DNA of 64,000 bases from Microbispora bryophytorum (GCF_006874465.1 NZ_VIRL01000019.1:62001-126000); one strand, 5' to 3'; positions 1-9,462 are shown, counted from the stretch's first letter. The notes: generated from the letters alone by a model not told the origin. Program-made: numbers and translations.

Positions 1-784
1 CCTCGTCCATGTCCACGGTCTCGAGGTAGTAGAGAAGGGCCTTCTCCAGGCTGTTGAGCGGCTCGTGCGGGTGCAGCTCGCTGGTGACCGCCCGGAGGTT
101 CTGCATCGTCTCCAGGATGGCCTGCTGGGCCGTCTCCACCTTGGCGGTCGCCGTCGCCGGCTTGTTCGCCCGGTGCAGGTCGTACAGCTCCAGTTGCCGG
201 TGGGCGACGCTGAGGCCGTGCCCGAGCCGGTCGTGCAGTTCGCGGGCGATCCGGCGGCGCTCCTCGACCTGGGCCTCGTGGACCTTGTCGAGCAGGAAGC
301 TGGAGTAGCTGGCCGAGGCCTCCCTGATCCGTGTCGTGATGCTGCGCTCCAGCCCCAGCACGACCAGCGTGAGCAGCTGCATGGACTCGGCGTCGCCGGG
401 CATGCGCTCCAGCAGGCAGGTCACGACCGCCTGGAACCACACCGACGCCGCACGGAGCGATTCGTCCGGATGGACCCCGCTCGCCGCCCTGGTCACCCCC
501 ACCTCCCACGCGATGATCTTGTGGGAGTCGCCGACCCTGATGCTGCCGGCCCGGAGCGTCTCCGCGACGTCGTCGAGGATCTGCTCCGCGTTCGCCAGCG
601 CCTGCCGCAGGGCGATCGGATCGCGGCTGATCGGGCTGTTCAGTGCCGCCAGGTTCTGCGCGTACGCTTCCAGAATCTCGGAGCGATGGGCTTCGAGGAA
701 ACCCTCGAAGTCCGGGACCGCCGGTCCCAGTTCTCGATCTCCCGCCAATGGACCCTCCGAGGGGAAGCGGACGAGTGTCTCCAT
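1..784 (-). CDS. NarL-type sensor histidine kinase, 3' part missing
   Basis: I translated this gene directly because it runs off the left edge. The start is ATG at 784 on the minus strand. The visible ~261 residues hold an N-terminal helical region with no clear membrane segment, then a HisKA_3 dimerisation/phosphoacceptor helix with RRRIARELHDRLGHG, whose His is the phosphorylation site. The HATPase domain lies outside the window. The gene starts only 6 bp after the UbiA prenyltransferase stop, so the two are probably one operon and the kinase may respond to a process linked to that enzyme. Its response regulator is not visible. Family assignment is firm; the signal is unknown. Confidence 0.85.
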   Translation of the reverse strand, partial: METLVRFPSEGPLAGDRELGPAVPDFEGFLEAHRSEILEAYAQNLAALNSPISRDPIALRQALANAEQILDDVAETLRAGSIRVGDSHKIIAWEVGVTRAASGVHPDESLRAASVWFQAVVTCLLERMPGDAESMQLLTLVVLGLERSITTRIREASASYSSFLLDKVHEAQVEERRRIARELHDRLGHGLSVAHRQLELYDLHRANKPATATAKVETAQQAILETMQNLRAVTSELHPHEPLNSLEKALLYYLETVDMDE

Positions 785-790
785 CCTGGA

Positions 791-1738
791 CTAAGCCGCA
801 CGCCCAGACAATAAGAATTGTGACACCAGCGGGAGAAGAACGGCCAAATGTACAGCGTATTGCGTCGTCATGAACGCCCGGTAGGGCAGGCGGCGGCGCA
901 CCCGGGACCCCCGGGAAAGCGGAGTGAGGGTGACGACGACGAGCAGCGATGCGCCGGTGAGCATCGCGGCCGGCGCCATGCCGAGGGGCGCCCGCAATAG
1001 GACCGCGACCGCGCAGAAAGCGAGCGCGACGGAGGCGGCGACCGCCGACAGCAGCAGCCTGACCGGCCATTCTCCGCGGCTCACCGCGAACGTCACGCGC
1101 CCGGCGGAGCGGTCGCCCGCGATGTCGGGCAGGTCCTTCGCCGGAGTGCCGACCAGGCCCATCCACAGCGAGGCCGCGAGGGCGAACGCGGGCAGCGCGA
1201 TCACCGCCTGCCCGGCGGGGCCGGTCCCGCACGAGGTGTAGCCCGCGCAGTAGGAGAGCAGTCCGGACACGCCGCCGACCACCACGGTGGCGCTGGACCA
1301 CTTCTTCAGCTGGAAGGGCGGCGCCGAGTAGAGGTAGCCCAGCACGAGCACCGCCGTGACCAGCCAGATCATCGGGCCGCCGAGCAGCAGCGCGCCGAGC
1401 AGGGCCGCCGCGGCGGAGGCCCAGGCGATGATCCGGGCCTGGGCGGGGTCGAGCTCGCCGCGGGCGATCGGCCGGCGCGAGCCGTTCACGCGGTCCTCCC
1501 GCACGTCCATCACGCCGTTGAACAGGTAGACGAAGAAGATCGCGCACTGCCACACCACGGCCCCCGCCACCAGGCGGAACGGGTCGGCGGGGGCGAGTCC
1601 GGCGTCCAGGGCCGCGCCGGAGGCGAACCGCAGGAAGAAGATGGCCAGAACGGACGGGCGCGCCTCGGTCACGCACATTCCGAGGATTCGGAAAGGCGAA
1701 ATTGAAATGGCCGGGAAAGCTGCTCTGGTGATCGACAT
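791..1738 (-). CDS. UbiA-family prenyltransferase
   Basis: A membrane enzyme of the UbiA superfamily that would transfer a prenyl chain from a polyprenyl diphosphate to an acceptor. The 315-residue protein is almost entirely hydrophobic, with about eight membrane segments. Both Asp-rich diphosphate/Mg-binding motifs are intact: NxxxDxxxDxxN at residues 74-85 (NGVMDVREDRVN) and KDLPDIAGD at about 201-209. The divergent neighbour is a leuA homologue, and a sensor kinase follows in the same operon. The acceptor cannot be read from sequence. The lack of menaquinone or heme genes nearby argues for a specialised role. An internal start at Met21 is an alternative. Confidence 0.85.
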   Translation of the reverse strand: MSITRAAFPAISISPFRILGMCVTEARPSVLAIFFLRFASGAALDAGLAPADPFRLVAGAVVWQCAIFFVYLFNGVMDVREDRVNGSRRPIARGELDPAQARIIAWASAAAALLGALLLGGPMIWLVTAVLVLGYLYSAPPFQLKKWSSATVVVGGVSGLLSYCAGYTSCGTGPAGQAVIALPAFALAASLWMGLVGTPAKDLPDIAGDRSAGRVTFAVSRGEWPVRLLLSAVAASVALAFCAVAVLLRAPLGMAPAAMLTGASLLVVVTLTPLSRGSRVRRRLPYRAFMTTQYAVHLAVLLPLVSQFLLSGRAA

Positions 1739-1790
1739 GACTCGGAGTATGTGTCCGATTCAGGGGGGCGTTAAGAGGGCCGCCCGGGAG

Positions 1791-1809
1791 GTTGTACCAG
1801 GTCTACAAC
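1791..1809. promoter_or_regulatory. Inverted repeat in the divergent ubiA-like/leuA region
   Basis: GTTGTA, seven spacer bases, then TACAAC form a perfect 6-7-6 inverted repeat. It lies between the divergent prenyltransferase (start 1738) and leuA homologue (start 2037). The geometry suits a dimeric regulator. No regulator is assigned. The remainder of the ~300-bp intergenic region shows no gene. Confidence 0.4.
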
Positions 1810-2036
1810 TTTCGATACCCCTACCGATCGTACGGGTGATACGGGGCGCACTCTAGTTGCTTCTCCCTTGCCCCTTGACCAGGGCGCTTGTAGCTTCGGC
1901 AACGTACCGGTCAGCGAATCACCAGCAATTTGGACGGCCTTCCGGACGGAAGTCGGCGCGATTCGCGGGCAGCTTTTCGGAGAAACGGTCGGTCGCGAAT
2001 TCGGTGGCAAGGTCGCCGATGAGAAAGGAATTCCTC

Positions 2037-3770
2037 ATGAGCAGCTCTCCTTCCCGTTACTCGGCCTTCACCCCCGTCCGCCTGGCGGACCGGCGCTGGC
2101 CGGACCGGATGGTCGAGGCCGCCCCGCGATGGCTGTCCACCGACCTGCGCGACGGCAACCAGTCGCTGGTCAACCCGATGAGCCCGGAGCGCAAGCTCGC
2201 GATGTTCGACCTTCTCGTACGGATGGGCTACAAGGAGATCGAGGTCGGTTTCCCGGTGGCGAGCCAGGACGACCACGACTTCGTGCGCATGCTGATCGAG
2301 CAGGACCGGATCCCCGACGACGTGCGGATCTCGGTTCTGGTGCAGGCGCGGGACGAGCTGATCCGGCGGACCGTGGAGAGCCTGGCCGGTACTCCCCGGG
2401 CCAACATCCACCTCTACAACGCGACCGCCCCGCTCTTCCGCCGGGTGGTCTTCGGCATGACCCGCGACGAGTGCAGGAACCTCGCCGTCGAGGGCACCCG
2501 GCTGATGATGAAGTACGCCGAGGCGACCCTGGGCGACTGCGACCTGGGATTCCAGTATTCGCCCGAGCTCTTCAACGAGACCGAGCCCGAGTTCGCGCTC
2601 GAGGTCTGCGAGGCGGTCATGGACGTGTGGCAGCCGGAGGAGGGCCGGGAGATCATCCTCAACTTCCCGACCACGGTGGAGCGGTCGCTCCCGCACGTCT
2701 TCGCCGACCAGATCGAATGGCTCGACCGCAATCTGTCCCACCGCGAGCACGTCTGCCTGTCGATCCACCCCCACAACGACCGGGGCACCGGCGTGGCCGC
2801 CTCCGAGATGGCGCTGCTGGCCGGCGCCCAGCGGATCGAGGGCTGCCTGTTCGGCAACGGCGAGCGGGCCGGCAACGTCTGCCTGGTCACCCTCGGCCTG
2901 AACATGTACACCCACGGTGTCGACCCCGGCATCGACTTCTCCGACATCACCGAGATCCGGCGCACTGTCGAGTACTGCAACGAGATGCAGGTCAGCCCCC
3001 GCCACCCGTACGGCGGCGACCTCGTCTACACGGCCTTCTCCGGCTCCCACCAGGACGCCATCAAGAAGGGCTTCGACGCGCTGACCGTGGAGGCCGGCGA
3101 GGCCGGCGTCAGCGTGGACGACCTGCCGTGGAGCATGCCGTACCTGCCGATCGACCCCAAGGACGTCGGCCGCACCTACGAGGCGGTGGTGCGCATCAAC
3201 AGCCAGTCGGGCAAGGGCGGCGTGGCCTACATCCTGAGCGCCTGGCACGGGCTCAACCTGCCCAAGAACCTGCAGGTGGAGTTCGCCCGCGTCGTGCAGG
3301 CCCACGCGGACGGCTCGGGCGGGGAGATCACTCCGACCGTCGTCCGCGACCTGTTCGACGAGGAGTACCTGTCGCGGACCGAGATCACCGTCCCGCTCGG
3401 GCTCGGCGGCCGGCCGCTGCAGACCACCTTGTACGTCGACGGCGCGCGCTTCGACGTCACCGGGCCGCGGGCCGACGCCATCCGCACCCTGGGCGCCCGG
3501 CTGGCGGTCTGGAACGTGGACGTGCAGATGGTCCACCGCACCGGCGTGGAGGCCGCGGCGGGGAGCGCGGAGGACCGGGAGGTCGCGGTCTACGCCGAGT
3601 GCGTGATCGACGGGCGGCAGGTCTGGGGGGTGGGCCTCGACCGCGACGTGGTCGCCGCGTCCTTCGCGGCCGTCCGCTCGGCCCTGGCCCGCGCCGGCGA
3701 AACGGACGCGGAAGGCGCGGGAGAGCGGGCCGGCGAGAGCGTTTCGGCGCGAATGACGCTGGTCGGCTGA
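2037..3770 (+). CDS. leuA: 2-isopropylmalate synthase
   Basis: Condenses acetyl-CoA with 2-oxoisovalerate in the first committed step of leucine synthesis, or makes a chain-extended precursor if it belongs to a specialised pathway. The 577-residue length fits full-length actinobacterial LeuA. It has an N-terminal TIM barrel with the catalytic signature STDLRDGNQS at residues 34-43, metal ligands in IHPHNDRGTG and a GNGERAGN loop. A C-terminal regulatory domain follows. I chose ATG 2037 because AAAGGA precedes it; the frame stays open upstream to 1857 but without LeuA-like sequence. No leuB/leuC/leuD is nearby, so this may be a second, pathway-specific copy. Confidence 0.9.
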   Translation: MSSSPSRYSAFTPVRLADRRWPDRMVEAAPRWLSTDLRDGNQSLVNPMSPERKLAMFDLLVRMGYKEIEVGFPVASQDDHDFVRMLIEQDRIPDDVRISVLVQARDELIRRTVESLAGTPRANIHLYNATAPLFRRVVFGMTRDECRNLAVEGTRLMMKYAEATLGDCDLGFQYSPELFNETEPEFALEVCEAVMDVWQPEEGREIILNFPTTVERSLPHVFADQIEWLDRNLSHREHVCLSIHPHNDRGTGVAASEMALLAGAQRIEGCLFGNGERAGNVCLVTLGLNMYTHGVDPGIDFSDITEIRRTVEYCNEMQVSPRHPYGGDLVYTAFSGSHQDAIKKGFDALTVEAGEAGVSVDDLPWSMPYLPIDPKDVGRTYEAVVRINSQSGKGGVAYILSAWHGLNLPKNLQVEFARVVQAHADGSGGEITPTVVRDLFDEEYLSRTEITVPLGLGGRPLQTTLYVDGARFDVTGPRADAIRTLGARLAVWNVDVQMVHRTGVEAAAGSAEDREVAVYAECVIDGRQVWGVGLDRDVVAASFAAVRSALARAGETDAEGAGERAGESVSARMTLVG

Positions 3771-3863
3771 ACACTTCTCAACAGATGATCTTTACGTAAG
3801 TCACGGCAATTGTGAAACCGGCCGGCCCGGCCGAGAAATCGAACGAAATTCGGGAGGCTCATT

Positions 3864-6659
3864 ATGGCCCTGGTGGAGCGGGAAGAGGTGTTGGCCTCCC
3901 TTGAGGACATGCTGGCCGACGCCGTCACCGGCAGAGGAAAGATCGCGATCGTCGGCGGACCCGTCGCGACAGGAAAGACCGCACTGCTCAACACTCTGGT
4001 CGAGGACGCTCTGGAGCACGGCGCCCTGCCGCTGACCGCGACCTGCTCCCAGTCCGAGACGGGACTGGCGCTGGCCGTGCTGTCGCAGATCCTGCACAAC
4101 GCGCCGCTCACCCCCGAGGAGGAGGAGCGCACCCGCAACCTGCTGCACGAGGGCGCCCGCTGCGCCATGTCGGCCGACCCGCTGGCCGACTACGTCGACC
4201 AGGTGGACGCCCACATCGTGCACGCCCTGTGCATGGTGCTGCTCGAACTCGCCGAGCGGCACCCCCTCATGATCGTGGTGGACGACATCCAGCACGCCGA
4301 CCGCGCCTCCCAGCTCTGCCTGGCCTACCTCGCCCGCAGGCTGCGCTTCGCCCACATCCTGGCGATCTTCAGCCAGTCGGAGGAGACGTGGAACGCCCCG
4401 TCGCTGTTCCAGACCGAGCTGCTGCGACAGCCGCACTGCCGCCGCCTCCCGCTGTCGGCCCTGTCCCGCGAGGGCGTCGAGATCATGGCCGCCGACATCG
4501 TGGGTGACGACGTCGCCCGGCGGTTCGCCGCGGACTGGCACGCGGTCAGCGGCGGCAACCCGCTGCTCGTGGGCGCGCTCGTCGAGGACCACCTCGCCGC
4601 GACCGACGCCGGAGGCGCCCCGGCCGAGAGCGAGGCGGCGGATCCGGACGAGATCGTCACGGGCGACGCCTACCGCCAGGCGGTGCAGTCGTGCCTGCGC
4701 CGCGGGCACCCGCTCGCGGCCCGCGTCGCCCGGGGCCTGGCGGTCGCCGGCGACCCCGGCCACCTCGACCGGCTGCTCGACCTCGACGCCGGCGTCGTCG
4801 TCCAGACGCTCAACGCGCTGCACAACGCCGGGCTGGTCGGCGCCGACCTGCACCTGCGCCACCCCCAGGCGCGCGCCGCCGTGCTCGCCGACCTCGACCG
4901 GCACGAGCGGACGGACCTGCACCGCAGGGCCGCCGAGCTGGCGTACGGCCAGGGCGCCCCGGCCGCCGTGATCGCCGAGCACCTGCTGGCCGCCTCGCAC
5001 AACGGCGGCTCCTGGGCCGTGCCGATCCTGGAGGAGGCGGCCCGGCAGGCGCTCAGCGAGGGACGGGTCGAGCCCGCCGTCGACTACCTGCGGCTGGCCG
5101 ACGGCGCGTGCACCGACGACCAGCGCCGGGCCACCATCAAGACGACGCTGGTGCGGGCGGAGTGGCGGCTCAACCCGAGCGCCCCCGCGGCCCACCTCGA
5201 CGAGCTCACCGACGCCATGCACCGCGGCCACCTGCGCGGCTCCGACGCGGTCGTGCTGGCCAAGGCGCTGCTGTGGCACGGCCGCTTCGACGACGCCCGC
5301 GACGTGCTCGACCACCTGGGCAGGATCGGCACGATCATGGACGCGGAGACCGTGGCCGAGATCCGCGCCGTCCGGCCGTGGCTGCGCTGCTCCTACACGC
5401 CGTTCCTGGCGCACATCCCGAGGGTCACCGACGTGAGCACGCAGGCGCCGCCGTCCGCACCGGTCATCGGCCGGCTGGAGGCCGCCACCGCGCTCGCGGC
5501 GGTGCTCACCAAGGGCCCGCACCCGCAGACGCTGGCCGACGTGGAGCGCATCCTGCGCGGCTCCCGCCTCGACGACATGTCGATGGACGCCGTCGAGTGC
5601 GCCCTGCTCGCGCTGATCTACGGTGAGCGGCCCGACCTGGCGGCCCCCTGGTGCGACCTGTTCTTCGAGGAGGCCGCCAGCCGGCGCGCCCCCAGCAGGC
5701 AGGCCCGCCTCGCGGCGCTGCGCGCCGAGATCAGCCTGCGGCAGGGCGACCTGGAGGGCGCCGAGGGCCTCGCCCAGATGGCCGTACGGCTCATCCCGCC
5801 GACGAGCTGGGGGGTCGCGATCGGCGGCCCGCTGTCGGTGCTGCTGACGGCGGTGACCGCGATGGGCCGGCTGGACGAGGCCGTGCAGCTGGTGAACCAG
5901 CCGGTGCCCGAGGCCATGCTCCAGACCCGGTACGGCCTGCACTACCTGAACGCGCGGGGCCGCTACCAACTGGCGACGGGCGACCTCGGCATGGCGTTGC
6001 GCGACTTCCAGACGTGTGGCGAGCTGATGGGCTCCTGGAGCCTCGACTCGCCGGGGCTGGTCTCCTGGCGGACGGGCGCGGCCGAGGCGCTGATCGGCAT
6101 GGGCCGCGCGGAGCAGGCCCGGCCGCTGCTGGACGAGCACGTGGCGCGCTGCGCCCCCGGCCCGGTCCGCGCCCGCGGGACCGGCCTGCGGCTGACGGCC
6201 GCCGCGAGCGAGCCCCGGCAGCGTCCCCCGCTGCTGCGCCGCGCCGCCGACATGCTCCAGGCGAGCGGCGACCAGTACGAGCTGGCCCGGGCCCTGGTCG
6301 ACCTGGCCGACGCCTACCAGGCGGTGGGAGAGCTGCGCCGCGCCCGTACGGTCGCCAGGCAGGCGCAGCGGATCGCGGAGGAGTGCGAGGCCGTTCCGCT
6401 GGTCAACGCGCTCACCCAGGGCGGTCCCGGGCAGCCGGCCGAGCCGCCCCGCACGGACAACGGCCCCGGGACGCTGAGCGAGGCCGAGCGCCGGGTGGCC
6501 TCGCTCGCCGCGGTCGGATACACCAACCGCGAGATCGCCGACAAGCTGTACATCACGGTCAGCACGGTCGAGCAGCACCTGACCCGCATCTACCGGAAAC
6601 TCAACGTCACCCGCCGTTCCGACCTGCCCGCCAGCCTCGAGTTCAGCACCTCCGCCTGA
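3864..6659 (+). CDS. Large LuxR-family ATPase transcriptional regulator (LAL)
   Basis: A 931-residue regulator of the MalT/LAL class. It has an N-terminal AAA ATPase with Walker A GGPVATGKT (31-39) and Walker B LMIVVDDIQHAD, a long central tetratricopeptide-like helical region, and a C-terminal LuxR HTH (from about residue 865: LSEAERRVASLAAVGYTNRE). Such proteins usually activate a neighbouring pathway after binding a ligand and ATP. GGGAGG precedes the ATG. It sits between the leuA homologue and an amino acid permease, and a strong terminator hairpin follows. LAL regulators are typical of actinomycete secondary metabolism, which hints that this left end is the edge of a biosynthetic locus. 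Confidence 0.9.
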   Translation: MALVEREEVLASLEDMLADAVTGRGKIAIVGGPVATGKTALLNTLVEDALEHGALPLTATCSQSETGLALAVLSQILHNAPLTPEEEERTRNLLHEGARCAMSADPLADYVDQVDAHIVHALCMVLLELAERHPLMIVVDDIQHADRASQLCLAYLARRLRFAHILAIFSQSEETWNAPSLFQTELLRQPHCRRLPLSALSREGVEIMAADIVGDDVARRFAADWHAVSGGNPLLVGALVEDHLAATDAGGAPAESEAADPDEIVTGDAYRQAVQSCLRRGHPLAARVARGLAVAGDPGHLDRLLDLDAGVVVQTLNALHNAGLVGADLHLRHPQARAAVLADLDRHERTDLHRRAAELAYGQGAPAAVIAEHLLAASHNGGSWAVPILEEAARQALSEGRVEPAVDYLRLADGACTDDQRRATIKTTLVRAEWRLNPSAPAAHLDELTDAMHRGHLRGSDAVVLAKALLWHGRFDDARDVLDHLGRIGTIMDAETVAEIRAVRPWLRCSYTPFLAHIPRVTDVSTQAPPSAPVIGRLEAATALAAVLTKGPHPQTLADVERILRGSRLDDMSMDAVECALLALIYGERPDLAAPWCDLFFEEAASRRAPSRQARLAALRAEISLRQGDLEGAEGLAQMAVRLIPPTSWGVAIGGPLSVLLTAVTAMGRLDEAVQLVNQPVPEAMLQTRYGLHYLNARGRYQLATGDLGMALRDFQTCGELMGSWSLDSPGLVSWRTGAAEALIGMGRAEQARPLLDEHVARCAPGPVRARGTGLRLTAAASEPRQRPPLLRRAADMLQASGDQYELARALVDLADAYQAVGELRRARTVARQAQRIAEECEAVPLVNALTQGGPGQPAEPPRTDNGPGTLSEAERRVASLAAVGYTNREIADKLYITVSTVEQHLTRIYRKLNVTRRSDLPASLEFSTSA

Positions 6660-6677
6660 GACAGCTCCCACGCCCTG

Positions 6678-6703
6678 GGCCGGCCGGACTTTCCCGGCCG
6701 GCC
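6678..6703 (+). terminator. Rho-independent-type hairpin after the LAL regulator
   Basis: A perfect 10-bp GC stem (GGCCGGCCGG / CCGGCCGGCC) with a 6-nt loop, followed by GTTTCCC. It starts 18 bp after the regulator stop codon. The T-tract is short, as is common in actinobacteria. Confidence 0.65.
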
Positions 6704-6730
6704 GTTTCCCTGACTGGAAGGTGAACGCGC

Positions 6731-8062
6731 ATGACTCAGACGAGCGTCACCCCTGCCGCCGCCCCCGCTGCTGCTCCATCGGCCGCTGCTCCATCGGCCG
6801 CCACACCGCTGGGCCGTCTCACAGCGGCCCAGGGCGCAGCGATGTACGTCGGCGCGGTGCTCGGCACGGGCGTCATCGCCCTGCCCGCGCTCGCGGCCCA
6901 GGCGGCGGGGCCGGCGTCGCTGCTGGCCTGGCTCGGCCTGGTCGTGCTGTCGGCCCCGCTGGCCGCGGCGTTCGCCGCGCTCGGCGCGCGCCACCCCGAC
7001 TCCGGCGGCGTGTCGACCTACGCCCGCCTCGCCTTCGGGGACCGGGCCGCGGTCGTCGTCGGCTGGTGCTTCTACTTCGCGATCCCGCCCAGCGCCGCCG
7101 CCGCGGCGCTGTTCGGCGGCGAGTACGTCGCCGCGGCGGTCGGCGGCGGGACCGGCACCGCGACGCTGACGGCGGCGGGGCTGATGGTGATCGTGACCCT
7201 GTCGAACGCCTCCGGCCTGCGGGTGACCGGCCGGGTCCAGCTCGGGCTGGCCGGGCTGCTCGTCGCGCTGCTCGTCGTCGCCGTCGCGCTGTCGCTCCCG
7301 CACGCCGACATGGCCAACCTGCGGCCGTTCGCCCCGCACGGCTGGACGGCCGTCGCCCCGGCGGCCGCCCTGCTGGTGTGGAGCTTCGCCGGCTGGGAGG
7401 CGATCACGCACCTCGCCGCCGACTTCCGCAGGCCCGCCAGGGACCTGCCCAGGGCCGCCGCGGCCGCCGTCGTGGTCGTCGGCGTGCTGTACCTGTCGGT
7501 CGCCTTCGCCACCGTCGCCGTCCTCGGCCCGGCCGCCGGAGGCGCGCGGGCGCCACTCGGCGACCTGCTGGCGCTGGGTCTCGGCGGCAACGCCCGGCTG
7601 CTCGCCGCCGTCGCCGCGCTGCTGCTGACGCTCGGCGCGATGAACGCGTACTGGGCCGGGGCGGCCAAGCTCGGCGCGGCCCTCGGCCGCGACGGCGCCC
7701 TGCCCGGCTGGCTGTCGCGCGGCAGCGTCGCCGGGGAGGTGCCCCGGCGCAGCCTCGGCGTCGTCGCCGTGCTGTCCTTCCTGTCGCTCGCCGTCGTGTA
7801 CGCGGCGGGGACGGGCATCCGTCCGCTGGTGCTGATGACCAACGGGTCGTTCGTGGTGGTCTACGCGATCGGCGTGGCGGCCGCCATCCGGCTGCTGCCG
7901 CGCGGCCGGGCCAGGGCCGCCGCCCTGCTCGCGCTCGTGGCGGTCGCTCTGCTGGTCGCGGCGTCGGGGGTCTACCTCGTCTGGCCGCTGCTGGTCGGCG
8001 GCGCCGCCCTGGCGTACACGCGATTCGCCCGCCGGGGGGTGGCCGTCCCGGCGGAACGTTGA
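6731..8062 (+). CDS. APC-superfamily amino acid permease
   Basis: An integral membrane transporter of 443 residues with about 12 hydrophobic segments. The first transmembrane segment carries the APC signature MYVGAVLGTGVIALPALAA, whose broken-helix GxG stretch binds the substrate's amino and carboxyl groups. The cytoplasmic N-terminus has a short Ala/Pro-rich tandem repeat (APAAAPSAAAPSAA). GGAAGG lies about 11 bp before the ATG. The substrate is not predictable. The gene follows the LAL regulator across a terminator, so co-regulation is possible but co-transcription unlikely. Confidence 0.85.
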   Translation: MTQTSVTPAAAPAAAPSAAAPSAATPLGRLTAAQGAAMYVGAVLGTGVIALPALAAQAAGPASLLAWLGLVVLSAPLAAAFAALGARHPDSGGVSTYARLAFGDRAAVVVGWCFYFAIPPSAAAAALFGGEYVAAAVGGGTGTATLTAAGLMVIVTLSNASGLRVTGRVQLGLAGLLVALLVVAVALSLPHADMANLRPFAPHGWTAVAPAAALLVWSFAGWEAITHLAADFRRPARDLPRAAAAAVVVVGVLYLSVAFATVAVLGPAAGGARAPLGDLLALGLGGNARLLAAVAALLLTLGAMNAYWAGAAKLGAALGRDGALPGWLSRGSVAGEVPRRSLGVVAVLSFLSLAVVYAAGTGIRPLVLMTNGSFVVVYAIGVAAAIRLLPRGRARAAALLALVAVALLVAASGVYLVWPLLVGGAALAYTRFARRGVAVPAER

Positions 8063-8100
8063 CGAAAGTGAAGGGTCACCGGCGACTTTCCGCGAGTGCC

Positions 8101-8147
8101 CGCCGGTCCGTCCGGTCCCTAGGGTCGAGGGGCCGGACGGACCGGCG
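8101..8147. terminator. Perfect 15-bp stem hairpin between permease and PAP2 genes
   Basis: CGCCGGTCCGTCCGG (8101-8115) and CCGGACGGACCGGCG (8133-8147) are exact reverse complements around a 17-nt loop that holds the palindrome CCCTAGGG. It lies 38 bp after the permease stop and 48 bp before the PAP2 start. It could be the permease terminator or an element in the PAP2 leader. It lacks a T-tract. Confidence 0.5.
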
Positions 8148-8195
8148 AGACGCGCACAGAGACGCGGCACGGAGACGTGGCACGGAGGGGAACCG

Positions 8196-8837
8196 GTGGG
8201 CAACGAGATCGAGGACGTCCCGGACATCAGCGCCGAGTGGTATCGGGAGGTCACCGCCTTCGCCCTGCACACCCCCGCGTGGGTGCGCGACGCGGCGGGG
8301 ATCGCGACGGACGCCGTCCCCGCGATCCTGTTCGCGTTCCTCGTCCTCGGGTGGTGGCGGGCGCGGCGGGAGGACGACCGCAGGATGGCGCTCGCCCTGC
8401 TCGCCCCGGTCGCGGTGGTGACGGCCTATCTCGCGAGTGAGGGTGTCAAGAGCGTCCTGCGGCTGCGCCGCCCCTGCTGGGACCTGGCCGACGTGGTCAC
8501 CGTGACGCACTGCCCGCCGTACGGCGACTGGTCGCTGCCGAGCAACCACGCGACCTTCGCCGCGGCGGCGGCCGTCGCGCTGGCCGTCCTGTGGCGCGGC
8601 ATGGCGGTGGTGGCGCCGGTGCTCGCGCTGCTGGAGGCGTTCTCCAGGGTCTTCGTCGGCGTTCACTACCCCCACGACGTGGCGGCGGGGCTGCTGTTCG
8701 GCGCGCTGATCGCGCCGCTGGTCTTACTGGCCCCGCGGAGCTCCGCGACCGCCCTGGTCGCCGCGATGCGGCGGCGCCCCGCGCTGGCGGCGGTGCTGAC
8801 TACCGCCCGCCCGCCAGTCCCGCCTCATGGGCGATGA
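8196..8837 (+). CDS. PAP2-family membrane phosphatase
   Basis: A 213-residue membrane protein of the type-2 phosphatidic acid phosphatase family, likely acting on lipid or undecaprenyl phosphates at the outer membrane face. All three catalytic motifs are visible in order: KSVLRLRRP (KxxxxxxRP), LPSNH with the His acid/base, and SRVFVGVHYPHD with the nucleophilic His. Five or so hydrophobic segments surround them. The start is GTG with GGAGGGG upstream. The last 38 bp overlap the 3' end of the convergent response regulator gene, an overlap that leaves no room for a conventional terminator. Confidence 0.85.
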   Translation: MGNEIEDVPDISAEWYREVTAFALHTPAWVRDAAGIATDAVPAILFAFLVLGWWRARREDDRRMALALLAPVAVVTAYLASEGVKSVLRLRRPCWDLADVVTVTHCPPYGDWSLPSNHATFAAAAAVALAVLWRGMAVVAPVLALLEAFSRVFVGVHYPHDVAAGLLFGALIAPLVLLAPRSSATALVAAMRRRPALAAVLTTARPPVPPHGR

Positions 8838-9462
8838 CCGCGGCCCGCACCCGGTTGGGCACGCCGAGCTTTCCCAGGATCGTGCTCACGTAGGTCTTGA
8901 CGCTGCCCTCGGCGAGGTGCAGGCGGGCGGCGATGCCCGCGTTCGACAGGCCCTCGCCGACCAGGGCGAGCACCTCGCGCTCCCGGCCGGTCAGCGCCGC
9001 GACCTGGTCCCGGGCCGCGGCCGAGCGCGACAGCCGGTCGCCGGCGAGCCCCCGGATGACCCGTGCGGCCACCGGCGGCGACAGGTACGCCCCGCCCTCG
9101 GCCGCCGCCCGCACCCCGAGGGGGAACTCGCGCGGATCCCCGGTCTTCAGCAGGAACCCCGCCGCGCCGTCGCCCAGCGCGCGGGCGACGTAGGCGTCCT
9201 CACCGAAGGACGTCATGATCAGTACGGCGGCGCCGGGGGCGGTCCTGCGCACCTCGGCCGCGGCGGCCAGCCCGTCCAGGCCGGGCATCCGGATGTCGAC
9301 GAGCGCGACGTCGGGCCGGTGTGCCAGGACGGCGTCCACCAGCTCGCGCCCGTCGGCGGCCTCGGCGACCACGTCGATGTCCGGGTCCGCCGCCAGGATC
9401 GCCCGCACCCCGGCCCGGATCACCGGTTCGTCGTCGGCCAGGACCACCCGGATCGCGCGCAT
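8800..9462 (-). CDS. NarL/FixJ-family response regulator
   Basis: Receiver domain plus LuxR-type HTH, 220 residues. The phosphoacceptor is Asp56 in VALVDIRMPGLDG, with acidic residues D10/D11 and Lys in FLLKTGD completing the site. The C-terminal HTH is LTGREREVLALVGEGLSNAG. I chose ATG 9462 because the protein begins as usual for the family (MRAIRVVLADDEP); the frame is open further upstream. It lies 41 bp downstream of a sensor kinase on the same strand, so the two form a two-component system. Confidence 0.92.
   Translation of the reverse strand: MRAIRVVLADDEPVIRAGVRAILAADPDIDVVAEAADGRELVDAVLAHRPDVALVDIRMPGLDGLAAAAEVRRTAPGAAVLIMTSFGEDAYVARALGDGAAGFLLKTGDPREFPLGVRAAAEGGAYLSPPVAARVIRGLAGDRLSRSAAARDQVAALTGREREVLALVGEGLSNAGIAARLHLAEGSVKTYVSTILGKLGVPNRVRAAVIAHEAGLAGGR

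Noticed and set aside
65-814. Plus-strand frames over the first 800 bp
   Set aside because: They are antisense to the sensor kinase, which has the conserved H-box and a sensible start.
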